In this document: piece after piece, positions 1-5,607 of the stretch
Position numbering within the stretch: position 1 is the stretch's first letter
Layout: each line of letters begins with the position of its first letter
NCBI GenBank assembly: GCA_031279895.1
Contig: JAITHR010000208.1
Location: 1 to 5,607 of the forward strand
From: Spirochaetaceae bacterium
GTDB lineage: Bacteria > Spirochaetota > Spirochaetia > Treponematales > Breznakiellaceae
Direction: 5' to 3'
DNA: 5,607 bases
Position numbers and translations under genes: made by a program
Notes under the pieces: generated by a model
Databases searched by the model: none
The model's input: only the letters and a program-made list of their open reading frames with translations
Told to the model about the DNA's origin: nothing

Positions 1-1175
1 CGTTTTCCGTGGGAGACGACCTTGCCGTCGGGTCCTATATTCTCGTGTTTCAGGTCCTGGGCGCCGAAGAGACGCTCCGTCAGACGGAGCGTCCGGTCTT
101 TTTCGTGGGCGACGCGGAAATGACGTTTGACGACATCCGGTATTACCTTCCCGGTCTTTCCACCAACGCCTATTTCGTGCCGCCGGACATTGCGGTTCTT
201 ATTGAGGCGCGGGTTACGGCGGACAGCCGGCTTGACCCCTATATCGTGTGGCACGCCGACAGGAAATCTGTAGGCGAGGGGCGACTGGGGGACGACGGGC
301 CCGGGGCGTTTATCTGGAAAGTGCCGGAAGAGACCGGTTTTTATACGATACGGGCGGAGGTTTTCCCGTTTAAGCCGCCCCCCGCCTACGGGGGCGTGAA
401 AGCGAGGGGCATGGAAAAGGAGCTTCCCCTTGCGGTGTCTTCCAAGAGCAGGGTGGCGGGCTTTTTTACCGATATGGCGGACAGTCTGAGCCAATGGTAC
501 CAGTTCCAGCACGACTTGGGCGATTCAAAGGCGGAACACCGCGCCCTGCGCCGGCTTGATTCCGGGGAACCGCGCTGGATGACTTCCGCCGGGCTGTACG
601 GCCTTGCGGTGGGAACCGATAACCGGTACCGCCTGGCCGGTAGCCCCTTCGCTTTCGCGCCGGAGGAACAGGTTCGGGGCTTTCTCGCTTTCCATCTCTC
701 AGCCGGCGGCCAGGGTACGCTCTTCGCGGCACGTTTCAGGACCTTTGACGAGGCCGCGGGAGTTGCGGCGGATCCGGTCGTTATGCGCGTGTCCCTGGGG
801 GAAAACGCGCTGGTGCTGACCCTTGCCCACGGGGACCGCACGGAGCGGGAGGTCATCGCGCTTCCGGCCGCGGAATCGGAACGCCTTCTCGCGCCGCGGC
901 TGGACTTTACCGTGAGCCGCGGGGAGATACGCGCCGAACTTAGGTGTGAGGACCGCGTCTCCCGCCCGATTTCCCTGTTCCTGCCGGTTTCGCTTAACCT
1001 GGGGGAGGGGGAGTTTGACCTGGGGGAGAAAGGGGAGTCGCCGGTCGTAACCGCCGTACTGGACGAACTGGGCGTGGGGGTTGAGAGAACGAGGCTCTCC
1101 GTACTTCCGGCGTATCCGGCGCCCCTGTCCGCGGCGTCCCCGGAACCTCCGCCGGTACCGGAGGACGTTTCGTGA
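1..1175 (+). CDS. Beta-sandwich (Ig-like plus laminin-G/ConA-like) hypothetical protein, 5' end outside window
   Basis: The frame is open from base 3 to the TGA at 1173-1175. The GTG at 9 has no room for a ribosome binding site, and the residues around it (GSYILVFQVLG) look like the end of a beta domain, so the true start is probably upstream. From the GTG there are 388 residues. Residues about 10-120 alternate hydrophobic strands and resemble Ig-like domains (YLPG, DPYIVWHADRK, ETGFYTIRAEVFPF). Residues about 150-370 resemble a LamG/concanavalin-type jelly roll: WYQFQHDLGDS, then YGLAVG, and near the end AVLDELGVGVER, a common closing strand of that fold. The tail is proline-rich. No membrane helix is visible. 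It overlaps the following lipoprotein gene by four bases, so the two are probably made together at the cell envelope. I do not recognise a named family; the domain calls are by pattern only, and ligand binding is inference. Confidence 0.72.
   Translation, partial: FSVGDDLAVGSYILVFQVLGAEETLRQTERPVFFVGDAEMTFDDIRYYLPGLSTNAYFVPPDIAVLIEARVTADSRLDPYIVWHADRKSVGEGRLGDDGPGAFIWKVPEETGFYTIRAEVFPFKPPPAYGGVKARGMEKELPLAVSSKSRVAGFFTDMADSLSQWYQFQHDLGDSKAEHRALRRLDSGEPRWMTSAGLYGLAVGTDNRYRLAGSPFAFAPEEQVRGFLAFHLSAGGQGTLFAARFRTFDEAAGVAADPVVMRVSLGENALVLTLAHGDRTEREVIALPAAESERLLAPRLDFTVSRGEIRAELRCEDRVSRPISLFLPVSLNLGEGEFDLGEKGESPVVTAVLDELGVGVERTRLSVLPAYPAPLSAASPEPPPVPEDVS
71..103 (+). repeat. Perfect 10-bp inverted repeat followed by a T-run, inside a coding region
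   Basis: Bases 71-80 (gacgctccgt) and 84-93 (acggagcgtc) are perfect inverted copies around a 3-base loop. Five T residues follow at 99-103 after a 5-base spacer. The arrangement looks like an intrinsic terminator but lies inside an open reading frame, where it encodes the residues ETLRQTER. It could be a chance product of codon choice, a pause or partial termination site, or an mRNA stability element. Confidence 0.6.
278..306 (+). other. Candidate G-quadruplex motif in coding strand
   Basis: Four G-runs (278-281, 287-291, 297-299, 303-306) are separated by loops of 5, 5 and 3 bases, which meets the usual G3+N1-7 pattern on the mRNA-like strand. The last loop is CCC and could pair with a G-run instead, so folding is uncertain. 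The bases encode a glycine/aspartate-rich turn, which may be the only reason for the pattern. Confidence 0.3.
997..1028 (+). repeat. In-frame 11-bp direct repeat, 21-bp period, G-rich
   Basis: The string acctgggggag occurs at 997-1007 and again at 1018-1028. The offset is 21 bases, so exactly seven codons. It gives the paired protein motif LNLGEGE / FDLGEKGE near the end of the beta-sandwich protein. The G-runs (1001-1005, 1007-1011, 1022-1026, 1032-1035) also make a loose four-run G-rich cluster with one 10-base loop. A small tandem duplication is the simplest reading. Confidence 0.55.
1146..1164 (+). promoter_or_regulatory. Ribosome binding site of the lipoprotein gene held in a hairpin
   Basis: GGAGG at 1160-1164 lies 7 bases before the GTG at 1172, a strong Shine-Dalgarno match that supports this start. 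The same bases form the 3' arm of a perfect 6-bp stem: cctccg 1146-1151 against cggagg 1159-1164, with a 7-base loop. The whole hairpin is inside the preceding coding region. Ribosomes finishing that gene would open it, which suggests translational coupling. The pairing is visible; the coupling is inferred. Confidence 0.55.
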
Positions 1176-1828
1176 AGTTCGCGGTGCCGGCGCTTCTTGC
1201 GGCGCTCTGTTTCGGGTGCGTTGGGCGTCCCAAAGAGGCGTATGTCGAGTGGTCCCCGCAGTCTTCGGAAGCGGGGAAGACCGAAGCGCTTACGCTTATT
1301 ATAGAAAGCAAGACCGACGACATACCCCAGTGGGTACAGGTCTATGAGCGCCTGGGGGTTCGGGGGGTGGAGGAACTTCCCCTGTATCAGGGCGCGTACC
1401 TTTTCATAAGCGGGAACTCGGGCGGGAACTTCGGCGCGCTTACCCAATGGCTTGCGGGTTTCACCGTTTCCCATGATTTCGCGCCCCTTGTGGCTGCCCG
1501 CGTGCAGGCGCGTTTTACCGAAGAGAGCGTTACGTTTCCGGATCAGGATTTCGGCGTGTTTTTTGAGGATGCGGTGAAAGGCGCGTTTGACGGGACGTAT
1601 ACCGGCGCGGTTCGGGATTCGGACTTCTGGGTGAGGAGGCGGTATTTTGAGGAAGACGGGGTTACGGTTGATCGGGACGTATATGAGTTTTTCATCCTGG
1701 TTACGATTGATAAAGCCGCGCTCCGCTCCCAGCTTGACGCGCTTTTGGGCGCCATACCGCTGCGCGGCTCCAAAGAACAGGTTGCCAACATAACCCGCGT
1801 GCGGACCGCTTTCTACGACACCTTCTAA
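1172..1828 (+). CDS. Small predicted lipoprotein of unknown function
   Basis: 218 residues. The GTG start overlaps the upstream stop (GTGA) and has GGAGG 7 bases before it. The N-terminus is a short lipoprotein signal: Lys2, a hydrophobic stretch at residues 4-14, then LCFG before Cys16. This lipobox is relaxed at -3, as is tolerated in spirochaetes, so Cys16 is the likely lipidated residue. The mature part has aromatic-rich strands (DDIPQWVQVYERLG 49-62, GAYLFIS 74-80), a central DFGVFFEDA (126-134), and a late segment DSDFWVRRRYFEEDG...YEFFILVTIDKAALRSQL (149-188). The last segment recalls LPP20/FlgP-type lipoproteins, in which a tryptophan segment is followed by a 'Y-x-L-V-x-I' strand and a helix. 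That resemblance is weak and I do not assign the family. It probably sits in the membrane as partner of the upstream beta-sandwich protein. A hairpin follows the stop codon directly. Confidence 0.85.
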   Translation: MKFAVPALLAALCFGCVGRPKEAYVEWSPQSSEAGKTEALTLIIESKTDDIPQWVQVYERLGVRGVEELPLYQGAYLFISGNSGGNFGALTQWLAGFTVSHDFAPLVAARVQARFTEESVTFPDQDFGVFFEDAVKGAFDGTYTGAVRDSDFWVRRRYFEEDGVTVDRDVYEFFILVTIDKAALRSQLDALLGAIPLRGSKEQVANITRVRTAFYDTF

Positions 1829-1846
1829 CCCGCCGGCGGCGGGTTA
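1826..1846. terminator. Shared hairpin between convergent genes, containing both stop codons
   Basis: A perfect palindrome has 9-bp arms (taacccgcc at 1826-1834, ggcgggtta at 1838-1846) and a 3-base loop. The first three bases are the TAA of the + strand lipoprotein gene, and the last three are the TAA of the - strand permease gene. The stem is GC-rich but has no T-tract on either side. It may therefore act as a bidirectional terminator needing help, or as a 3'-end stabiliser for both messages. Confidence 0.65.
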
Positions 1847-3223
1847 GAGGATGAAAGAGAGGATGACGATGCCTGTGAGGGCGCATAGTCCTTCTATAAG
1901 GGTTACGACCGTTTGGGTTTTGTAGCCCTGGTCAGGGGTCATGCCGCTGAAGTTCGTAACCACCCAGAAATACGAATCATTGGCGTGGGATACGGTCATC
2001 GCGCCGGCTCCTATGGCAATGACCGCGAGGGCGGCCCGGGGCGGGGTGTCCAGACCCAGAACCGGCAGGAGCGGGGCAGCGATGCCCGCGGCAGTGGAAA
2101 GCGCCACCGTGGAAGAGCCTTGGGCCGACTTGAGAATCGCGGAGAGCAGGAAGGGAAACACAATGCCCGCCGCCGAGAGGGACTGAGCGTTGGCGGTGAT
2201 AAAGCCTACCATGCCGGAAACCGCGATGACCCGCCCCAGCACCCCGCCGGACGCGGTAATAAAGAGGATGGGCCCCACGATTTTCAGAGTCTCGTTGGTA
2301 ATGGCGTAGAATTCCCCCATTTTCTGCGACGAGGCAAGGAGGCCGATAGCGCAAACCAGCCCCACACTCAACGCGATGATAGGAGCGCCCAGGAAGGCCG
2401 CAATCTGGGACGTCCCGCCGGTCCACTTGGCCATAGCCGCGACGGAGCCGAGGGCCATGAGCGCGATGGGAATGATAATCGGCGCCAGCGCCATCGCGCC
2501 GTTCGGCAGCGTACCGTAACCCGCGAGAATCTGATCGTAACTGCGGGCCGTCTCGTCGGCTTTCCGGTCTTCAGCGGAACGCACCCGGGATCCGACGAAC
2601 CGCGCATAGAAAAACGAGCCGATAAGCGCGGGAACAGAGACCGCCGTGCCAAGCACCATGACCAGGAGAAGGTTATGCCCCACCCCCAGGGCGTTTGCCG
2701 CGGCAATAGGCCCGGGCGTGGGCGGGATGAACACATGGGCCGCGTACAGACCGGAAGAGAGCGCCACCGCCATAGCCACGCCGCTTACGTGGGTTTTGCG
2801 TACCAGAGCCTTGCGGATAGGATCGAGGATAACAAAGCCGCTGTCGCAGAATACGGGAATGGATACCACCCAGCCCATGATTTGCATGGCAAGCACCGGA
2901 TGCTTGTCCCCCACCACTTTGATAACCATGTCCGCCAGCTTAAACGCCGCGCCGGTGGCTTCGAGTATCGCGCCGATGAGCGCGCCCAGAATTATGACGA
3001 TGCCGATGCTGGTGAAGGTTCCCGAAAAGCCCGCGCCGATGACACTGACGATGCCTTGGGTAACCGCGCCGTCTTCACCGGTTCTGTTCACCAGCGGAAT
3101 GCCCGCCAAAAGGCCGAACAGGAGGGACACGGTCATAATAGCGAGAAACGGATGGATTTTGAGCTTGGAAATCCCGACAATCATCAGCGCTACGGCAATA
3201 ATAAAAATAACGATAAGTTCCAT
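1844..3223 (-). CDS. GntP-family permease (gluconate/sugar-acid:H+ symporter type)
   Basis: 459 residues, a little longer than the roughly 440-450 usual for the family, hydrophobic throughout, with about 12 or more membrane segments. Family signatures: KLKIHPFLAIM at 20-30; GWVVSIPVFCDSGFVILDPI at 117-136; SSGLYAAHVFIPPTPGPIAAA at 156-176; SAQGSSTVALSTAAGIAAP at 366-384; and GAGAMTVSHANDSYFWVV at 405-422. The loop at about 211-242 is charged and probably cytoplasmic. GntP members import gluconate, glycerate, D-serine or related carboxylates with protons; the sequence does not decide which, so no symbol is given. The ATG at 3223 is the natural start because TM1 begins at residue 2, but no Shine-Dalgarno sequence precedes it, only an A-rich stretch. 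The gene lies 109 bases downstream of ackA behind a terminator and competing hairpins, and its stop sits in the convergent palindrome. Confidence 0.95.
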   Translation of the reverse strand: MELIVIFIIAVALMIVGISKLKIHPFLAIMTVSLLFGLLAGIPLVNRTGEDGAVTQGIVSVIGAGFSGTFTSIGIVIILGALIGAILEATGAAFKLADMVIKVVGDKHPVLAMQIMGWVVSIPVFCDSGFVILDPIRKALVRKTHVSGVAMAVALSSGLYAAHVFIPPTPGPIAAANALGVGHNLLLVMVLGTAVSVPALIGSFFYARFVGSRVRSAEDRKADETARSYDQILAGYGTLPNGAMALAPIIIPIALMALGSVAAMAKWTGGTSQIAAFLGAPIIALSVGLVCAIGLLASSQKMGEFYAITNETLKIVGPILFITASGGVLGRVIAVSGMVGFITANAQSLSAAGIVFPFLLSAILKSAQGSSTVALSTAAGIAAPLLPVLGLDTPPRAALAVIAIGAGAMTVSHANDSYFWVVTNFSGMTPDQGYKTQTVVTLIEGLCALTGIVILSFIL

Positions 3224-3282
3224 TTTTTATGTTTTGGTAGCGGCGCCTTTTAAGAGGCTTCAGGCGCCGCCGCCTCTTAAAA
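3224..3282 (-). promoter_or_regulatory. Leader of the GntP-family gene with two mutually exclusive hairpins
   Basis: Two perfect inverted repeats interlock. Hairpin A pairs 3248-3258 (ttttaagaggc) with 3272-3282 (11 bp). Hairpin B pairs 3241-3247 (cggcgcc) with 3263-3269 (7 bp). Each uses the interior of the other, so only one can form. In the permease mRNA, hairpin B ends 17 bases before the ATG and the remaining leader is A-rich with no Shine-Dalgarno sequence. The 5' arm of hairpin A also takes in four bases of the T-tract of the upstream ackA terminator. A switch of translation or antitermination is possible, but no known riboswitch or leader peptide was recognised. No promoter could be called with confidence. 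Confidence 0.45.
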
Positions 3283-3312
3283 AGAACCCCCCTTCTAAAG
3301 AGGCGGGGGTTC
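3279..3312 (-). terminator. Rho-independent terminator of ackA
   Basis: Read on the - strand, GAACCCCC (3312-3305) pairs with GGGGGTTC (3291-3284) in an 8-bp stem with a 13-base loop, followed directly by TTTTT (3283-3279). It begins 20 bases after the ackA stop codon. It separates ackA from the permease gene, so the permease needs either read-through or its own promoter. The loop carries GCCTCTT (3304-3298), which also occurs in the next hairpin. Confidence 0.85.
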
Positions 3313-3332
3313 GCGCAAAATACGCTTTGCGG

Positions 3333-4670
3333 TTATTTAGGCTCGGCTATAATAGCTTTGAGGTCCGGGTTCTTGGCCAGTTCTTCCTTGAGACCCGCGG
3401 CGCGTCCCTTGTTTACATACCCCTTGCTCTGGAAGGAATAGGTGAAGTCGGTATGGACCTTGTAGGTTCCCTTCATAAGGGCAAAGGCGTCTTCGGTCAT
3501 CACCAGCTCCTCGTCGGTGGGAATGACAAAGACCGGCACCGGCGAGTTGTCCGCCGAAATCCGCGTTTCGGTGTTCCGCGTGTGGGACATATCGTTCTTC
3601 CTGGGGTCAAAGACGATACCCAGGTGCTGGAGCCCGTCAAGCACCGCGCCCCGGATAAGCGTACCGAACTCGCCCACGCCGGCGGTAAACACCAGAGCGT
3701 CCACCCGTCCCAAAGCTGCCACATAGGATCCGATGTACTTTTTGAGCCGGTAGATTTCCATGTCCTGCGCCAGTTTCGCCCGCTTGTCCCCTTTGGCCAC
3801 GGCGTTCTGGATGTCCCGCCGGTCGGCGAACTGGCCGCTTATGCCGAGAAGACCGGATTTCTTGTTGAGCCACGCCTCCATTTCCTCGTGCTTGATGCCG
3901 GCTTTGCGGGCCACGTAGAACGGCAGCGCCGGGTCCATGTCCCCGGAGCGGGTTCCCATGACCAGGCCCTCGAGCGGGGTAATGCCCATTGAGGTATCAA
4001 AGGAACAGCCGTTTTTGACCGCGTTGATGGACGCGCCGTTTCCGATATGGGCGATAATCACATTGGTATCTTTGGGGGCCTTGCCCAGCAGGACCGAAGC
4101 GCGCTTTGCCACGTAGAGGAACGAGGTGCCGTGGAACCCGTAGCGCCGGGCCCCGTATTTCTCATACCACTCGTAGGGAATCGCGTAGAGGAACTGTTCG
4201 GGGGCCATGGTTTGATGCCACGCGGTATCCATAACAGCCGCGTGCGGCACGTCGGGAAGCACCTTTTTGGCGGCCTCGATGCCCATGATGTTGGCGGGAT
4301 TGTGGAGCGGCCCCAGGTCTTTCACCTCGTTGAACGCTTTCATGGCCGCGTCGTCAACAACCACGGACTTGGTAAACTTGTCGCCGCCGTGGAGTACGCG
4401 GTGTCCGACCGCCTTAATCACGCCCATATCCTTGATGACCCCTTTATCAGGATCGGTCAGGGTTCTGATGATAAGGTCTACCGCCTCGGTGTGGTTGGGG
4501 CAGTCGTGGTCAGCCGTGTATTCCGGTTTTCCCTTGACGCTGTGCTTGATAAAGGAGCCGCCGATAGTAACCTTTTCCACGACGCCAACCGCCAGAATAT
4601 CCTGTGCCTCCCAGTCATAGACCTGATACTTGGCAGAGGATGATCCGCAATTCAATGTTAATATAACCAT
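3333..4670 (-). CDS. ackA: Acetate kinase
   Basis: Acetate kinase interconverts acetate plus ATP with acetyl phosphate plus ADP in the cytoplasm; in fermenters it runs towards ATP and acetate. It is 445 residues and belongs to the ASKHA fold. Known key residues are in place: Asn7 in LNCGSSSAK, Arg91 in GHRVLHGG, Asp148 in DTAWHQT, His180 in YGFHGTS, His208 in AHIGNG, Arg241 in GTRSGD, and Glu387 in PTDEEL. Two differences from the common sequence: DTAFHQT is DTAWHQT, and TAGIGEN reads TAGVGEF (Phe335 where Asn is usual). Most acetate kinases have about 400 residues; the extra residues form a charged tail from about 404 to 445. The ATG has a strong ribosome binding site (GAGGTG, spacing 5). 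No phosphate acetyltransferase gene adjoins it in the window. It ends in a clear terminator and lies 64 bases after manC, so the two may share a transcript. Confidence 0.97.
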   Translation of the reverse strand: MVILTLNCGSSSAKYQVYDWEAQDILAVGVVEKVTIGGSFIKHSVKGKPEYTADHDCPNHTEAVDLIIRTLTDPDKGVIKDMGVIKAVGHRVLHGGDKFTKSVVVDDAAMKAFNEVKDLGPLHNPANIMGIEAAKKVLPDVPHAAVMDTAWHQTMAPEQFLYAIPYEWYEKYGARRYGFHGTSFLYVAKRASVLLGKAPKDTNVIIAHIGNGASINAVKNGCSFDTSMGITPLEGLVMGTRSGDMDPALPFYVARKAGIKHEEMEAWLNKKSGLLGISGQFADRRDIQNAVAKGDKRAKLAQDMEIYRLKKYIGSYVAALGRVDALVFTAGVGEFGTLIRGAVLDGLQHLGIVFDPRKNDMSHTRNTETRISADNSPVPVFVIPTDEELVMTEDAFALMKGTYKVHTDFTYSFQSKGYVNKGRAAGLKEELAKNPDLKAIIAEPK

Positions 4671-4734
4671 AGTAACACCTCGCTTTAGAGTGCCGGCATA
4701 CCAAGACGCCGGTATTTAACACTTTTTTCACATC
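4671..4734 (-). promoter_or_regulatory. manC-ackA spacer: hairpin and strong ackA ribosome binding site
   Basis: GAGGTG (4681-4676 on the - strand) lies 5 bases before the ackA ATG and matches the anti-Shine-Dalgarno sequence over six bases, which fixes that start. Upstream, 4691-4697 (tgccggc) pairs with 4708-4714 (gccggta), a 7-bp stem with one G-T pair and a 10-base loop. An alternative 5-bp pairing uses 4698-4702 with 4711-4715. There is no T-run after the hairpin in the - direction, so it is not a convincing terminator for manC. No good -35/-10 pair was found for a separate ackA promoter. Confidence 0.5.
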
Positions 4735-5607
4735 TTACAGGAGTTTCGTCCTTCCCGCAAGTTTAATGCGCTCCACAATGTCCCGCACCTTTTGGGTTTC
4801 ACCCTTTTTGGCCACCAGCACCGCGCCGGCGCCGCCGTTTTCCCCCGGAGAAACCGCCACGATGAGGTCTTCCACCCCGCAGAGGGCCACCGGCACCGGA
4901 GAATCCACAAAGCACGACGCGCTCCCGCTCTCATATACTTCGGCGCTGCTCCCCGCGTCTCCCAGCACCGCGGCGTATTCGTCCCAGCATCCCACGTCCC
5001 GCCAGTCGAACCGCGCCCGCGCCATTACCATCCCCCGACCCCGCGCCGCAAGTTTCTCCGCCACCGCGTAATCAAACGAAATCCCCGTAACCCGCGTGTA
5101 CGCTTCCCGCAGCGCGGGCCAGGGATGCGCCGTCTCCGTCCCTTCGCGATACTCCGCGAAGGTCGGCGGCGCGAGGGTTTCAAACAGGCGGGCAATGTCC
5201 GGCGCACAGGCTCGAAAGGCGTCTTTGAGGGCATGGGTCGAGAAGGCGAACATACCGGAGTTCCAGTAGAACCGGCCTGTATCGAGAAACCCTTGGGCCG
5301 CGGCCTTGTCCGGTTTTTCCCGAAACGACGCCACCGGGCAGAGCGGCGCCGTCCGGGATTCCGCGCTTTCGATTTCGATATACCCGTAGCCGGTTTCGGG
5401 CCCGCGGGGGGGTATGCCGAAAACCACGAGGCTGCCTTCCCGGGCCGCTGCTGCGGCGGTTTCCGCATCCTGCCGGAATGTTTCAAGAGGGGTTATGAGG
5501 TGGTCGCTTGTGAGTACCAGCATCGTGCGCCGCTCCCGGTACCGAAAATCCGTGTAGTACAGGCCGCAGGCAACAGCCGGCGCGGTGTTTTTGGCCGCTG
5601 GCTCCGG
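4735..5607 (-). CDS. manC: Mannose-1-phosphate guanylyltransferase, N-terminus outside window
   Basis: The enzyme makes GDP-mannose from mannose 1-phosphate and GTP, for mannose- or fucose-containing glycans and other surface polysaccharides. The frame is open to the right edge; the Met at 5523 is internal, because the 28 codons before it encode the family motif EPAAKNTAPAVA. In-window residues number 290. Visible motifs: LTSDHLI at 32-38 (usual PADH-I), GYGYIE at 73-78, SFREKP at 94-99, FYWNSGMFAF at 113-122, ISFDYAVAEK at 176-185, FDWRDVGCWDEY at 200-211, and VEDLIVAV at 245-252. The missing part should hold the GGxGxRLWP nucleotide-binding loop, roughly 40 residues or so. It ends without the C-terminal cupin isomerase domain of the bifunctional enzymes, so it is the single-function type. 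Glucose-1-phosphate relatives are less likely, given KNTAP and SFDYAV. ackA follows after 64 bases. Confidence 0.92.
   Translation of the reverse strand, partial: PEPAAKNTAPAVACGLYYTDFRYRERRTMLVLTSDHLITPLETFRQDAETAAAAAREGSLVVFGIPPRGPETGYGYIEIESAESRTAPLCPVASFREKPDKAAAQGFLDTGRFYWNSGMFAFSTHALKDAFRACAPDIARLFETLAPPTFAEYREGTETAHPWPALREAYTRVTGISFDYAVAEKLAARGRGMVMARARFDWRDVGCWDEYAAVLGDAGSSAEVYESGSASCFVDSPVPVALCGVEDLIVAVSPGENGGAGAVLVAKKGETQKVRDIVERIKLAGRTKLL

Noticed and set aside
9..11. GTG as true start of the first gene
   Set aside because: The frame is open to the window edge, no ribosome binding site is visible, and the residues look like the middle of a beta domain.
386..1474. 362-codon open frame on the - strand
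   Set aside because: It lies antisense to two well-supported + strand genes and crosses their junction. Its product is an Arg/Ser/Pro-rich string with no motif, typical of a GC-rich shadow frame.
1913..3253. 446-codon open frame on the + strand
   Set aside because: It is entirely opposite the GntP-family permease, which has clear family signatures. Its product is Gly/Arg/His-rich and low in hydrophobic residues.
3241..3282. H-type pseudoknot from the two interlocked stems
   Set aside because: The order of arms fits, but the first connecting loop would have zero bases across an 11-bp stem, which is not sterically possible; alternative hairpins are the better reading.
3314..3331. 6-bp hairpin just after the ackA stop
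   Set aside because: Short, AT/GC mixed stem without a T-run; the stronger terminator lies immediately downstream.
2646..3992. 448-codon open frame on the + strand
   Set aside because: It runs antisense across the permease start, the terminator and half of ackA; no domain is recognisable.
4047..4643. 198-codon open frame on the + strand
   Set aside because: It is opposite the N-terminal half of ackA, whose catalytic motifs are all on the other strand.
5141..5162. 8-bp inverted repeat (ccttcgcg / cgcgaagg) with a 6-base loop inside manC
   Set aside because: It has no T-run and no nearby start or stop; plausible by chance in GC-rich coding sequence.
5521..5523. ATG as true start of manC
   Set aside because: The 28 in-frame codons upstream encode the conserved EPAAKNTAPAVA motif, so the gene begins beyond the right edge.
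1..5607. tRNA, rRNA, CRISPR array, insertion sequence, phage or toxin-antitoxin genes
   Set aside because: No regularly spaced repeats, cloverleaf, transposase motifs or terminal inverted repeats were seen on either strand.

Overview
The window reads as a stretch of a GC-rich bacterial chromosome. GC looks to be in the high fifties percent by eye; I did not count it. A spirochaete of the Treponema type, possibly the insect-gut or termite-gut branch, is my best guess. The grounds are the acetate kinase with its DTAWHQT motif and roughly 40-residue C-terminal tail, the relaxed lipobox of the small lipoprotein, and a beta-rich secreted-looking protein beside it. This is recall and inference, not a database match.

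Layout. On the + strand, 1-1175 holds the 3' part of a large beta-sandwich protein (Ig-like, then laminin-G/concanavalin-like). It overlaps by 4 bases a 218-residue lipoprotein gene (1172-1828). On the - strand, reading right to left, come a mannose-1-phosphate guanylyltransferase cut by the right edge (manC, 5607-4735), acetate kinase (ackA, 4670-3333) and a GntP-family organic-acid permease (3223-1844). The two groups converge at 1826-1846, where one palindrome contains both stop codons.

How the genes may work together. The + strand pair looks like a translationally coupled envelope unit: the lipoprotein's ribosome binding site lies in a hairpin inside the upstream gene. The three - strand genes are co-directional with short gaps (64 and 109 bases). 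They cover sugar-nucleotide synthesis (GDP-mannose), ATP generation from acetyl phosphate, and uptake of a sugar acid or similar carboxylate. A clear rho-independent terminator follows ackA. The gntP-family gene begins behind a leader with competing hairpins and no visible Shine-Dalgarno sequence, which is the most mechanistically interesting spot in the window.

No tRNA, rRNA, CRISPR array, insertion sequence or phage gene was seen. Apart from the regulatory-looking structures, this is mostly ordinary housekeeping sequence, and I see no convincing undescribed multi-gene system.
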